DNA from: Termitomyces sp. T153
Lineage: Eukaryota > Basidiomycota > Agaricomycetes > Agaricales > Lyophyllaceae
Direction: 5' to 3'
DNA: 64,000 nucleotides
NCBI GenBank assembly: GCA_018296165.2
Contig: JACKQL020000033.1
Coordinates: forward strand, 547,370-611,369
The notes below the pieces were generated by a model. That model saw nothing but the letters and a program-made list of their open reading frames with translations, had not been told where the DNA came from and made no database searches. Numbering within the stretch: position 1 is the stretch's first letter; each line of letters begins with the position of its first letter. Positions 21,977 through 35,300 of this stretch are shown piece after piece. The position numbers and the translations under genes are program-made.

Positions 21977-24724
21977 TCACCCCCCCTTTAGCATGTGGCA
22001 TCTCAAAGCATGGGGTAAAAGAAGTTCCTGATTGCTTGGTCCACCAGTAAAATAGGGTAGATTCCTCATATGGTGTGGGGAGTGTCTGGGTGTCTCCTGT
22101 GGAACTCCTTGATGAGTCCAGGAGCATGCACACTCTCCTGCAATTCCCAGGAGATATCCTCAATCCTGTAGCCCTTCTACTTCACCTTGTATTGTAGTTG
22201 TCACTGGAATAAACAACTGTCCAGGATTTCCTCCACCTCATACTTCTCATTGTTGTCAACCACCACTGGAAGTGGCAGGGGTAGCAGATGTTGCCCTGCA
22301 ATAGGATCCTTGGAGGCCAGAGTCAGTTTGACCACATTGAATACCAGATGAAGCTGGTGCATCCCTGCAGGGAGCCAGAGTCAATAGGCTAGGGGCCCTA
22401 CCTGCCATTCCACTGTGAAAGGTCCCAACTAGCAGTGTGACAGCTTTTTTGAGGGCTGGATAGTTGTAATGTTGGAGGCATCCAGGTAGACTTGATCTCT
22501 GGGCTGGTATCTGTGCCCTGGGGTCCTTCTGCAGTTGTAGTATTGTGCCATGTCATCCTTAGCCTTTGCTAGTGCTGCTTGGGCCTTCTTATGTGACCTC
22601 TTCATCCAGTCTACAAATTTGTTTACTGCTTCATTCTCCAAGGGCCAGGCCCAGAGTTCAAAGCCCATGCATGGATGCTGTCTGGTGTCAAGAAAGAATG
22701 GAGAGAACTGAGTGGATGCATGAATGTGGTTGTTGTATTGGAACTTGGCATCAGGAAGGAGTTCATCCCAGTCATCCTAGTGCTTGTTGCAGAAAAGGTG
22801 GAGGTACTGCTCCAACTCCTAGTTCCCATGTTCAGTCTGGCTATTGGACTGTGGGTGGTAGGCAGTAGAGGTGTGAAGCTTCATACTGAGTAGTTGGTAG
22901 AGCTCCCTGAAGAAGTCTGCCACAGATTGTGGTCCCTGGTTAGAGACATAGGCATCAGAGAAGCCATGGAGCTTTTAGACATTTCCCTGGATACAGGTTG
23001 CAGTGCCCATGGCAGAGCAGGTAGTGTGGGTTGGAATGAAGTGCACTTGCTTGCCATACAGGTCCACCACCACCATGATCCCATCATAACCATGAGCATC
23101 AGAGAGTTCTATGATGAAGTCCACAAAAGCCATGCTCCATTGTCCTATGAGCATGGGCAGCAGGTGTAGCTGTCAATAGAGGAGGCAGTGGTGGGGCTTG
23201 GTCCACAGACAGAGATTGCATGTATCAGTGTAGGACCCAATATACTGAGACATCTGGGGCCACTAGTATTTCCACAATACTAGCTCCAATGTTTTCCATT
23301 GTTCAGGGTGCCCTGTGATGTAGGAGTTGTGGTGTTGCTTCACAATCCTCTAACAGAGCTCCAGAATGTTGGGCATGTAGATACAATCCCTGAAGGTCAG
23401 GATCCCATCCCAGAGAGCCCATTTGTCCATATGGACTAACTTAGCACCAATAGTACACCCTCACTTCAGCATCTGAGCTGCCTGTGCAGCAAGTTCCTCC
23501 TGCTGACCATTGCAATTACCCTGCCAGATGTTCTGAAGGATGTCAACCTCTGCTCTCTTGACAGCTAGACCCTCCATGGCCCAGATTGCAAACAGTCTAG
23601 GGCAGAGGAGCACAATGTTGCTGTTATTCTCCCCCTCATGCCATGGTCTGCTCTCTAGAACAGGGTATCTGGTTTCCCCATGCTCTGGCTGGGCTTGTGG
23701 TGCAACAAGAAGTTGAAGTTGGCAAGGTAGAGGGACCACCAGGCCTGTCCATGATTGAGCTTCTTGGCTGTCCAGAAGTATTCAAGGTTCTTATGATCTG
23801 TCCAGATGTCAAACTTGTGCCATGCACCTTCCAGGAAGTGTTGCCACTCCTCAAACAATTAGATGATGGCCAGCATCTCCTTGTCATGGATCTTGTAGCT
23901 CTGCTCTACTGTGTTTAGACTCTTGGAGTAAAAGGCCACTGGATGCCACTTCCCATCCTCCAGAGATTGCTATGAAAGAACAGCCCCCATAGCAAAGTCA
24001 GAGCTGTTGGCTTCTACCTAGAAGAAGAAGTTGTTGACTGGGAAGAGGAAGATGGGTCCAGAGGTCATGGCACACTTGAGGGTATCAAAGGCCACCTGCT
24101 CTGGAGGTCCCCAACTCCATGCAATGTCCTTTCTAGTGAGGTCAAATAGTGAATGGGCATGGTGTGAGAAGTCCTGAATGAATCTCCAGTAGAAGTTTAT
24201 AAAGCCAAGGAATGCCTGCATCTCCTTGTTTTTGGGCTCCAGCCACTCCACCACACCTGCTACCTTCACTGGGTCCATCTCCACAGTTCTGTGCAAGATG
24301 ATCAGGCCAAAATACTTGATCCGGGTCTGTTCAAACTCACACTTCTCCAGTTTGAGGTAGAGCTGGTGCTGGCAAAGGCATTCCAGGACAAGGCAAGTGA
24401 TCCAATGGTGTTCTTCCAGCATTTTGGTGTAGATGAGGATGTTGTTAAAGTATATGCACACTATACCCATCACAATGAGGTTCCAGCAGATGTCATTTAT
24501 CATTGTCTGGAAAGTGACAGGGCTGTTAGTGAGTCAGAAGAACATAACAAGTGGTTCAACCAATCATCAGTTGGTCTAGAAGGTAGCCTTCTATTTGTTT
24601 TCTTCCTGGATATGCATGTTGTTGTAGCCCACTGAATGTCCAGTTTAGTGAAGGATCATACACCCCAGAGGTTGTTGACAAGCTTGGAGATGAGGGGGAG
24701 GGGGTAGCAGTTCTTCACTATCAT
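21977..24724 (-). pseudogene. C1: minus-strand chromovirus pol remnant
   Basis: Read on the minus strand from right to left. RT palm and thumb lie at 24,503-24,018, where the active site reads CIYFNNILIYTK: the Asp-Asp pair has become Asn-Asn. RNase H follows at about 23,900-23,640 (FDIWTDHKNLEYF). The integrase core spans about 23,280-22,700; the integrase C-terminus is at 22,668-22,429 (YQPRDQVYLDASNI). The chromodomain sits at about 22,260-22,080 ([19 protein letters not shown]). gag, protease and the first RT blocks are cut off where an A-type LTR lies at 24,725. Many stops; CpG-poor. Confidence 0.8.
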
Positions 24725-25165
24725 TGTAACAGTGACCTCTGGAGGCTGTGACTCAATCACACAACTGGCAAAGGGAAATCCAAAGTCTATTTAGTACTGT
24801 ACAGTGTCTACTGAGTTAGCTACTCACCTGGCAAAGGAAAATCCAAAGAGAACAAGTCTGGGGATTCCCTAGGCCAGGTGTGACACTTCAGAGGCTTCAG
24901 AAGCATGAGAAACAACTGTACAGTATGATAGAGAAAAAAGACAAAAGTGATGTGTCAGCAATTGGTCAGCAGTTACATAAGCTGGTGGCAGTGCCAAAGG
25001 GGCCACACTTGTCTGAATTATTGACAGAGAACTGGTGCAGCCTGAGGGCTGAAACTGGGACCAATAGATAGGGAAAAGGAAGCAGAATGAAGGAAAACTA
25101 TAGCAGGGGAAATCTGACAAGAATTGGAGAAGGAAAAGGGGAAACAAGTGGGACATCCCCTGACA
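24725..25165 (-). repeat. Solo A-subtype LTR, 441 bp
   Basis: Plus-strand text starts TGTAACAGTGACC and ends CCCCTGACA. It is the same length as, and closely related to, the LTR at 56,110-56,550; both lack the central part of the 550-bp A LTRs and carry instead a block with TTATTGACAGAGAACTGG. It interrupts C1 on its left. No matching 5-bp flanks were found (ATCAT against GAAAG), so it was rearranged after insertion. Confidence 0.75.
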
Positions 25166-25404
25166 GAAAGGGACTTAGAAATGATAAAGGAAACAGAGAC
25201 AGTCAAGACAAGACAAAGGCAAGACAAGACAGAATTGAAAAAAGAGATAGATTTGAGACTAAAATTAGAAATGGAAACAAAATAGAGAGAAACACAAGAC
25301 ACAAGTAAATATCAAGACTAAGGTAACAAATGCTACTCTACATCTTTATATACTAACTACTGGACCTTCTCCAGGGGTTGGAGGTGCAATGGCAGGGCTC
25401 ATTG
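25166..25404 (-). repeat. B LTR fragment
   Basis: Matches about 19,870-20,105 (B2 LTR) almost base for base, including GGAAACAGAGACAGTCAAG and the TATATACTAACTACTGGACC stretch. It is cut on both sides by other LTRs. Confidence 0.7.
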
Positions 25405-25748
25405 CAGCTCATAGTCATGCAGCCAGCAGAGGGGAATCCAAAGTATATTAGCAAGTAGATAACAATATAGCAGTAACTAATCACCTAGCAGAGGGGAATC
25501 CAAAGAGAACAGGTCTAAGGATACTCATTGCTCAGTGCAGCACATCAGTGGGTGGCAGAGGCATAGGAACAGCTATACAGAAGGCCAGAGCTACTCCTAA
25601 CCCTAGAAAAGTGATTGATGAGTTAATACAGATAGTCCTGCAGGTCTCCAGAGATCTCCAAGGGTCTGGAACAAGCCCTAGAGATGTTGAGTGAGCTGCA
25701 GAGGCACTGGAACAAGCTGCAGAGGTTGGAAATGAAAGTCCCCTGACA
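25405..25748 (-). repeat. 3' LTR of C2, left end missing
   Basis: Aligns with the C LTRs at 21,607 and 28,388; the right end is CCCCTGACA, followed by the reversed polypurine tract TCACCCCCTCTC. The left terminus is lost at the junction with the B fragment. Confidence 0.72.
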
Positions 25749-25850
25749 TCACCCCCTCTCTAGCATGCAGTGTCTTAACATGCAGGGTAGAAAAGGTTCT
25801 GAATTGCCTGGTCCATTGATGAGATGGGATAGATTTCTTGGATGGTGCAC
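25749..25850 (-). mobile_element. C2 internal, 3' end
   Basis: About 100 bases matching the C1 sequence just inside its 3' LTR, then cut by the F2 LTR at 25,851. The C2 sequence resumes near 27,018. Confidence 0.6.
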
Positions 25851-27017
25851 TGATTAGACCTGCTTGTCACTGAGCACCATTTTTGGCATTTTGGACTGTG
25901 CAGCAGCTGACTATTTCAATGGGGCACAAGTCATGACACTCAGCACATGAAGCCTAGCCCCAAGGTCTGGAATGACATAGCCTTTACATGAGATTTCAGC
26001 AACCATGAGACTTGCCAATCATGAGGAACATCACAAGGAGTCTGGACTTTGGGTCTAGAACAATGAGGCCAAGACCTTTTGTAGTGACAATTGCTAGCAA
26101 CTTCTTGCTGACAACCCAGCTTTCTCCCACCAAGTATGAACATATTGCTGGGTGTGCAACTTCTGACTTATCATTTCTCTTGTTGAGCTTACAAACATAC
26201 TTGAATGGCATCTACACCTCAGGTATTGACATTGGACTCACCCTTTTTGAGCTTTATAGCAATTAGGTGACACATAAACTTCACTTATAGTTTTCATTTA
26301 GTTACAGATTGATGCCTTGTATAAACCATAAACACTTTGGCAGATACTGTTGCTAGTAGCAACTATTTGCTTACTTTCCCATACTATACTTTTGAACAGT
26401 ATAAATACTGTCTGTACATAGACACTTAATCATTGAATCAAGTCCTACTATTGAACCTCACCCTTATCAAATTGTGCTACTCTCTCTATCTCTAATCTTA
26501 CCAGCTTGAGATTACATTTTGTCTTTATTGCTTACTGTCTCCCTCTCTATCCCTCAACAATGACTTAGCAACAAGTCTTGCCAACCTCATTGACTTGTGT
26601 GGCACCAATTATGGGTGTCCTTAGCATTGTTTTCAAAGTAGCAAAGCTAGCAGCTGCAGCTAGTTATTAGTTTGCATTCATCCTCCTTTCAGTCTTGCAT
26701 CATCACCACTCCCGATTCCCTACCAAACACCTCTTTTACTGCTTAAGTTTGCTTGGCCTTAGCAATGCTTTTGCCTTCATTGGTTTTCCTATTTGCTCAG
26801 TGACTTCTTGTTACTACCTAGCAATTTTAGGCTAGCAATAGTGACTCCATCCACTTCACACCCAAACCCACATTAGCTCTCATTCTCTGGGACAGTTACT
26901 GACTTGCCCTCAATTATTAACTTCCTACTGCCAGCTACCTTATCTAGTGACTAGTGTAAGGTCTTCTTTTTAGGTTTCCTGCATGGCACTAGGCAGCATA
27001 GGAGCACATCAGCATGG
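25851..27017 (+). mobile_element. F2: LTR plus short internal remnant nested in C2
   Basis: 25,851-26,589 is an F LTR (739 bp, TGATTAGACC to AACCTCA), the better-preserved partner of 7422-8102, with the same CAGTATAAATACTG promoter-like box. The following 430 bases are CpG-poor internal sequence with no recognisable domain. The flanks TGCAC (25,846-25,850) and TGCAT (27,018-27,022) could be a decayed target duplication. Confidence 0.62.
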
Positions 27018-28387
27018 TGCATCTGGGTGCTTCTGATGGAACCCCCTAATAAGCCCTGGAGTATGCATGTTCTCCCACAGTTCCCAGAAGATGTCCTTGA
27101 TTCTGTAACCTTTTCACTTCACCTTGTATTGTAGCCATCACTGGAATAAATGGCTATCCAGGATCTCCTCTACCTCATACTCCTTTCTCTCATTGACCAC
27201 CACCAGGGGTGGCAGGGGTGGCAGGCATTGCCCCAGAATAGAATTCTTTGGAGCTGGAGTTAATTTGACCATGTTAAACACCAGATGGAGCTGGCACATC
27301 CCTGCAGGGAGTCAGAGTCAATAGGCTAGGGGCCCTACCTGCTGTTTCACTGTGAAAGGTCCCAATTGACAGTGCAAAAGCTCTTTTGACAGTTGGGTGG
27401 TTGTAATATTGGAGGCATCCAGGTAGGCTCAATCTCCAAGCTGGTATTTGGGTGCTGGGGACCTTCCACAGTTGTAGTATTGTGCCATGTCATCCTTTGC
27501 CTTTGCCAGAGCCACTCAGGCTTCTTCCTGTGATCTTTTCATCTGGTCCATCAACTCATTTACTCCCTCATTCTCTGAAGGCCAAGCCCAAGGCTCAAAA
27601 CCCATGCACAGGTGACATCTGGTGTTGAGGAAGAAGGGCAAGACTTGGTTGGCCATATGGATGTGGTTGTTGTACTGGAACTCAGCATTGGGAAGGAGTT
27701 AGTCCCAGTTGTCCTGGTGCTCATTGCAAAAGAGGCAGAGGTACTGCTCCAACTCCTGGTTCACATGTCTGGTCTGACCATCAGACTACAGGTGGTAGGC
27801 AGTAAAGGTGTAGAGCTTCATGCCAAGTAGTCAGTAGAGTTTTCTGGTGAAGTCCGCTATGAATTGCAGTCCCCAATTGGATACATAGGCATTGGAGAGG
27901 CCATGGAGCTTCCAGACATTCCTCTGGTACAGGTTTGTGGTGCCTATAACAGAGCAGATGGTGTGAGTCAGAATGAAGTGTGCTTGTTTGCCATATAGGT
28001 CCCCTACCACCATGATGGCATTGTAACTGTGGGCATTGGGGAGCTGTACAATGAAATCCATGGAGGCAATGCTCCATCACTCTGTGGAAACAGGTAGGGG
28101 ATGCAGCTGTCCAGAGAAGAGACAGCATTGGGGCTTGGTCTGAAGGCAGAAATTGCATGTTCTAGTATAGGACCCAATATACCAAGACATCTGGAGCCAC
28201 CAGTAGTTTCAGGATACTAGCTCCATGTCCTGTGGAGCCAGAGCCTCCAGGGAGGTGTCTGGGTTGGCCAGCTGAGACATAAAACTCCATGGTGCTTGAT
28301 CCTGGTGGGGAAGCAACAAATGAGGGCTCAGAAATTTCTTGCAGGCTATGAGGGGCTTCCAGACCAGCTTTAGGAGACTTGTTCTGC
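27018..28387 (-). pseudogene. C2 integrase-chromodomain remnant joined to the leader
   Basis: Minus-strand remnant. From 28,387 leftward it starts with the same leader as A1 (GCAGAACAAGTCTC) and then, within about 200 bases, enters integrase, so gag, protease, RT and RNase H are deleted. Integrase blocks include VVGDLYGKQAHF (near 28,000) and LHGLSNAYVSNWGLQF (near 27,890), where the catalytic Asp and Arg are both replaced. The C-terminal barrel and chromodomain follow at about 27,550-27,080. It is inactive. Confidence 0.72.
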
Positions 28388-28755
28388 TGTAAGAGCAACC
28401 TCTGGGAGCAGCAGCTCAGAGTCATGCAGCTAGCAGGGAGGGGTCCAAAGCATATCAGCAAGTAGACAACAATACAACAGTAACTAATCACCTAGCAGAG
28501 AGGAATCCAAAGAGAACAAGTCTAAGGATCCCTGCTGCTCAGTGTGGCACATCAGTGGGCAATGGAGGCATGGGAACAGCTATACAGAAGGCTAGAGCTA
28601 CTTCTGAACCTAGGAAAGTGATTGATGAGGTAATATAGGAAGTTCTGCAGGTCTCCAGAGATCTCTAAGGGTCTGTAACAAGCCCCAGAGACATTGAGCA
28701 AGCTGTGGAGGTGTTGGAACAAGCTGCAGAGGTCAGAAATGGAAGTCCCCTGACA
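28388..28755 (-). repeat. 5' LTR of C2
   Basis: In plus orientation TGTAAGAGCAACC to CCCCTGACA, 368 bp. The leader of C2 lies immediately to its left, which fixes its role as the upstream LTR of a minus-strand element. Confidence 0.78.
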
Positions 28756-30659
28756 TTCCCTTTACCCTTCCCTTTACCTTTTGAGGTTGTTGCTACTCTT
28801 GGCAACATTGCCAACCCCTTATCAATGCTGCCAGCCACATGCTTGGGAGTAGAGGGCCCAGCCTCCCCAATGTCCCCACAATTCATGCTAACCTCTCTCC
28901 CATGGCCCTCACTACACTCAGCCCCCATTGTTATTGTCAACTCACATGGTGGGTGCTGGAAAAAGAATTGGTCATTTGGAGATAAGTCCTTGAACAGCTC
29001 AAGTGACCTTAGTGGAGTCACTAGCCTTGATGACATCACCAGCACTCACCATCATCCTAGCCTCCAGATCCTCCAGCAAAAACTCTAACAGTGGTGGAAG
29101 AGAAGCTTAGTAAAAAAGGAAGAGAAGCTTAGTGAAAACAGTAACAATATTGCCAAGAAGCAAAGAAGGAAAACTTACAAATATTTGTCAAACTCCCTAA
29201 CCCAGCCCTCCTCCTTGTATTGCTTGTACAGCTGCCAATGCTCCTTGTCAACAACTGCTAACTCTGCCCACTCCATCCTGCTACCAGCCATCTCAAACCA
29301 GCAAAGCCAGATTTTGAAAATAGCAGTGACTGCTAGACAAGGATTTGTTGCCAATGAGTCACATGCAACAAAGAGAAGATAACTGTTGCTGGGCACTCTC
29401 TCTAGTCCTGTTCTACTAGCAACCTCTGCCTGGCAACATTTATGCTAGCAACTCTGTGTTCACTCTAGTTGGGTTTATGCACAGGGTTCCCTCTTGTGAT
29501 TACACTTTCATACTAACCTTGCACTAGCAACCTAGTGCCACTACCACTAAACCAGGTTCTCTGGGACCTAGCTCAGCTTGCATCTTTATTATCTGTAGTC
29601 CATTTGTACTCTACTTGCAAAACTGCTAGTTGTTGTGTTTTCTGCACAGCAGCTAGGTGGCAACAGATGTCATCAGTGGTCCACTGAAAATGGCACAGGT
29701 TTAACTCAGGGTCCTTGTAAGAAATGAAGGTTGCTGTAAGGGGACAGCTCCTTTAGGACTGTTCAAAACTCCATTCTGGGCCTAGTTGAAGGATGATCCA
29801 CCATTCTAGCTCATCTGACATACTGCCTGTCATGCTCTGCACTCTTTTGTCCCCATTAGCTGCCTTTCATGAATCACATGCTTGAACATTACTCAGTATA
29901 GATTAATTGTTAGCTACGCTTCCATGTAGTCATATTAGTCATCATTTCTAGCAATGTAGTATATAGGATGGTCTGCAGGATAGAATATCCTCAGACCAAA
30001 CAATAGCAGTGTTCACCAGGCCTATTAATTAATCCAACTGTAAAATCCTCCAGTGTTGTCTCCATGCTCAGCTCACTGTGCTTGCCCTTTGCCCAACTCC
30101 TGGCTGCCCTTGTGCCCCTTGACTCTTGCTCATTGCCTGTGCCTTGCCTGCTCTTGCTGGGTTTACCCACAGAGTAATCATCTCCTTACAGTTGCAAGCC
30201 AAGCTAGGCCCCAGAGAATGTAGGGGACTTAAATTGGACAAGGGTTGTTAGATGCTAGCTGTAGTCACTAGGTGTTAAATAAAAGGTTACAAGCACCAAG
30301 GGTTGCTAGCAAAAGGTCATAATATGATGGAAGTGCTAAGGTCACTACTAAAAGGTCATTGAGCTTGGTTTGTAATGCTGCCATATTGTCTATTTTAATT
30401 CTGAACAGAACAAACTTCACCCTTTAGCTTGCAAATCTCAGTGGCCATGGCTTTGGCAATATTGGAGATTTGTTTGACACCTTGAAAGACTTGGTCCCCC
30501 AGAGTTCTGTGCATGAGGATGTCATTATAGTCTCATAATTGGTATGGGAGGACATTTTCCACATGTAAAATCTTCAGTGTATCAGCCCATGTCACCATGG
30601 GAAAGATAAAGAGGGTGGTGTTGAGGTCAGTGGTTGTCACTGCCCATACTAGACACCCA
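28756..30659. other. CpG-poor transposon debris, no gene
   Basis: Minus-strand text at 29,045-28,756 contains a lysine-glycine repeat (SKGKGKGKGK) and 29,396-29,175 has an EMAGSRMEWAELA-type stretch; both could be gag debris of an F-like element but cannot be assigned. From 29,400 to 30,650 there are many TAGCAAC words as in F. Nothing else is recognised. Confidence 0.4.
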
Positions 30660-31026
30660 TTATTGTTTCCTTGATTCCAAGCTGGCCTCTCATTCCCATC
30701 CTCCCATCTTCTGGAACAAGACCTTTTGACCAAGGGCTATCTAATGGTCATATTCTCACATGTCATATTCTCACATGGTCATGTGAGAGGCTGGAGATTA
30801 AGGCCATTTACAATGAATTTCCATTTTGGGAATTGAACTCCAGATTTGGTTGTTGAACTTTTAAAACACTGGCATCAGAAATCCTTAGACTTGGACTTGT
30901 TCTCTTTTGATTTCCCTCGGCCAGGTGAGTAGCTATAACTTTAGAACTTGTGGTAAATGCTGAACAGACTTTGGATCTCCTTCTTCCAGCTGAGTGATTG
31001 AGTCACAGCCTCCTGAGATTGCTCTT
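30660..31026 (+). repeat. Truncated A LTR
   Basis: Matches the second half of the A1 LTR (about 620-955), for example AGATTTGGTTGTTG and GACTTTGGATCTCC, ending near GAGATTGCTCTTATGA. It carries a short local duplication (TCATATTCTCACATG, about 30,749-30,778). It is more diverged than the other A LTRs. Confidence 0.6.
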
Positions 31027-32300
31027 ATGATGGTCCTGCACCCAATCCAGGACTTCAAAGCCATTTTTATAGCCCATCTCTTAATCTTCCTGACTAGCCT
31101 AGATCACAAATGACCAGTATCCTGTTGCTTACTGACCTCATCTCCTTTTTGTTTTATTACTTTTACTTACTATAGATACTGTCATATTTTCTATACAACC
31201 ATCAAAGAATTGTACCTTGTTATTAGCCCCAGACTTCAGATCTAAGAGTTTTTTGAGCCACTATATTTACAGTAAAATAAAATAAGGTTTAGACATGGGA
31301 GTTCCATAATGGCACAACATAAGACAACTTCAGAAGAGGACAAATGGACATGTGATAAGGGATGCAAGTATGGGCATCATACCTCAACAGTAGTTTTGGT
31401 TTTGCTGCATGACATTGAGTAGGGTCCAGAGTTCAAAGGGCAATTAGGGTATGTTATAAATTCTGGCAGTGAATATGAAGTGAATTCCACACTTTTTCAC
31501 TGTCTCTCCTATGAGGCCCAAAGTCATTCTTGGGCTTGGTAATTATATGAGAGATCTTAATGGAGGTAATGGCTTGCAAACTACATATGTATGTATATGA
31601 ATGTCAAAATTGAAGTCATTCAAAAAGGATGAGGATACTCATATCCACACATAGTAAATGCTGCTGTGATTTTATGGATAGATCATGTTTTGTCTTACCA
31701 AGTGCTCTGGTTCAAAATTTCATAGTTGAGATCATAATGAGAGACTCTTCTTTTAAGAAAAAACTCAATAAGAGTACTTTTCTAAGCTAGAATTCAAAAT
31801 TTTCAGTGTGTTTTAGCTGCTCCTCCATCAAATTTAAGGAAATATGAAGGTTTCATCTAGATACAATATTTGATACCATTCTGTATTTTAGAGTTAAATT
31901 TGCACAATGAAAAACATTCAATTTCTCTTCAATTCTTGTATTGTTGACTATTACTAAGGACACTGATCCAAAACTCATTTAAGAGCATCGTGATATTTTT
32001 TTCAGTGGCCTTCAGCCACAACTGAGCTTTCAGTGAGCTATACTACTGTGGCTCAATATATCTCACTATTGTTCTGTCCCTGTTATCATGTTACTAAAAA
32101 ATTGGTTACTTTCTCCATATACTAGATAGAAGACATATGTTGACTTGGAAAGCGAAAAAAAACCAAAATTTATTAACATCCACTGCACTTGTAGAGCCAA
32201 GCCTGTTTGTGCAAGTTATCTTTGTTTGTACATAGCTCTATATTTCAAACTCAGTTATATCAGACCCATCAGACTAATTGTCGTTGTAATGATACTCAAC
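31027..32300. other. AT-rich, CpG-poor stretch, no gene
   Basis: No open frame of note and no domain found on either strand. The low CpG content suggests old transposon sequence. At about 32,280 the text changes abruptly to CpG-normal sequence (TTGTCGTTGTAATG, ACGCCGTCC), which I take as the left edge of the host block. Confidence 0.4.
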
Positions 32301-35300
32301 ATTCTTGACTTTACGTACAACGCCGTCCTACATCCATCGCCGGACGGAAATGAAGAAGTTTATATGTATGAATGGAAATGTCCTTTGTCATAACATGCCC
32401 GTCGAGCAACTAACAATTGTCTATTATTGAGAAATTGACTCGCACGCCCGGTAAGGCATGCGATAAACCCAAAATGGAAATATCAAAGGGACATCCCTAA
32501 TCAGGACAATTTGAAGAAACTGATTCCACCTGGGCTCGCTGTCACGTTCTGGTCCCAAACTATCGCACACGGAATTCTAGAACCATAACATAGGACGGAG
32601 AAGCACTCAAACCTCCCGCAATGAGCACAACTTTCGACAAACGTTCGACATCCGACACCCCAACGAATTCATGGGAAAAACATTATGAAATGTGCCTCGC
32701 GCATGTGTGAGGAAGATATAGACATGTAGTGCGCGGCGCGGCGCCTACCAAGTACGAACAAAAAGGAGTCCAATCTGGAATAAGAATCTGTCGAGGACGT
32801 ACCACGTGTTCACACGAGCAGAAGAAGCGCTGTGGGGACTTTGAAAAATCCCCAGGCCGCGCAAATGCAACACTGGTCAGATGAACAGAATGAATTCAAT
32901 GCTAGACTTGCATATGCTGAATAAACGGGGACCTAGAGACATCTAAGTTCCGCCCCGACCTAGATCAAACATAAGTGATCCGCAGGACCGCACGACCGAA
33001 CATAATCGGTTAATGGAACGAAGACCAGCTGTTGAGAAACGTTAAGAATGGGGGCTGGTCTTTCTTCGATGACACCTGGCCTCACGAGATGTTTCATCAA
33101 CTCAAGCACCGAACTCATGCTCGATCATACCAAACAAAGACATTGTCACAGCGTAGTGGAATGCCTGTTTGAGCAATGAAATGTTGTTCCCTCGTCAAGA
33201 CCCATGTTGCAGAAAGTAGACAGATTGTGAGGTCAATCTATCTAAAGAATATTATGAGAGGCATGTTCTGATGAAGATGTTGAACTGTCGAACGTGGGGT
33301 CATAACAGAAAAGGCCTTGAGTCCAGTGCCGTGATGCTGCGTGGGTACCGCGAGTGCCACAGATTCGCGTGAGGCGGTGGGCGAGCAGAACATGTATGAT
33401 AAGGTGTAATGTAGAAAAGATTCTAGACATGATGACGACGGGGGAAAAGATCAAGGATGCCGCAACACTGTAAAACGACGAAGCTTATTGTAAGCGGATA
33501 ATTTATCTGAGGTAGAAGATCAAACCCAAGAAACAAGTTTTTGTGCCCTACGAACGAATTTCCTAGGCAGTGCATAATGGAGGGCCATGACAGGAATGAT
33601 TATTCTATTTAAATCATCAGCCATTTTTAGACTGGCGTATAGATAGTGGGAATGGTTTGTCGACTAGACAAAGATAGCAGCGGTCACTCACAGCAGGAAA
33701 TTGAATTGACATGATATAACTAGCCAATAGCGGATCTCCGATCGAAAGCATCGAATCTTTAGATAGGTTACACTGGGGGATATTGATGTCAGAATGAAGA
33801 GTCGCCGACAACAAAGAAAAGTGTAAATCAACTGAGAGGCATTGGACCAGCGGCCTCACGGCTCTCGCTGGGGTCTCATTCAAAAGGCTTATCATCATCT
33901 CGCTGCACCACATCAATCCCCGAATGCCATGTCCGGACTGCTTGCAGCAAACCTTGTGTCCTTCCAGCTCTATATTGAATTACTCGGTACACATGTCTCT
34001 CCATTACAGTCAACCATGTCAAAGCTTGCCTAGACACGTCTGGTTGTCTCTGAACAGACCCTCCCATTCCATACATGGGTCGCGAAAATGCGGCAGTACA
34101 ATGAAACCTTTGTCGTCCATGCACTGATGCTCCATGTCACTCGTAAACCTTTTCAGCGTGAACATCCTCGTCGATCGTGAAAATAAATAGCTGAAGCTGA
34201 GGTGACTCTGGAAGATGATAACATTAGGTCGTGATCGATATGATTTCTTGAGAATGCTGGAGACGAATGACTATTGTTATGGTATAGGATGCTGGCGTAG
34301 CCAATGCTAGCTACAGAACGATTCTTGAGTTGCGAGAACGTTGGTGCAATACTAGCGAGGGCGCTCTTGATGGAAGGTAAGTGTTGACCATGAAAGCGAG
34401 GGAGATTACGAGCTTTTTCAACGTTCGTAAAGGTCAAGCAGAGTATAGTCTCTCCAACAGGTTTGATTCACAATCATTACCATACCAGAAGAATCCGTGG
34501 ATAGGTCATGCTGGTGATGAGGACATTTCTAGAGAGATATCAATGTCTTAAACAGCTAGATTCTTGTCATTTAGGACGCGGAACCAACCTTGCAGATCCT
34601 TACAGAAGACGTGCATCACGTGCAAATAGGTATGGGCCGGCCCGTACCCCGATTCGTTCAAACATTTACGGTTACAAACCAGCTACAGGAAAGCCGTGGA
34701 GAGCCATGAAATGAGCTCCACACGCAATATTCGTTATGGGTTGCTCACAAACGGGAGTTGAGAATCGGGGGTCATGGTCCGAAGGGCATGAACTTTGTAC
34801 ACATATCTTCGATCAGAGTGAGGGGCCGGCACACTGTATTGATATTTCCTTGTTCGTACAAGCCAATCTCTCGGGTAGATGATACCGCATTTGGGACTTG
34901 TAACGTCACTACGGAATAGCCCTCCGCGGTTCCCAAAGGACCCCTGGAATGAGATGATAATTGGCGTGAATAGGATAAACTATCGCTTTGCCTCAACATC
35001 CGTGCATGAGGACGAATTACGATGTATTTCTATCGACGACTGAGCACTCAGTGTCAGTAGTGTATTTAGAATAGAAATATTGCGTCATACCCTTTGCCCA
35101 GGATTTTTCAGATTTCTTCGAAGAGCCCTGCTGACCACAGGGAACGGGACTACGGCACGACTAATTCCGTGTCAATTTATGAATTCCAGAGTTAGAGCGA
35201 CCCGTACGGCGATAAGAACCTGAAAGAATCTTGAAATGAGCTCAGAACCAATGGGCCTATTACATGTCTGACGCGACGATCAGATAGGAATAAGTGGCTC

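Noticed and set aside
24720..25170. Clean solo-LTR insertion with target duplication in C1
   Set aside because: The flanking five bases (ATCAT and GAAAG) do not match, so later rearrangement must have replaced one side.
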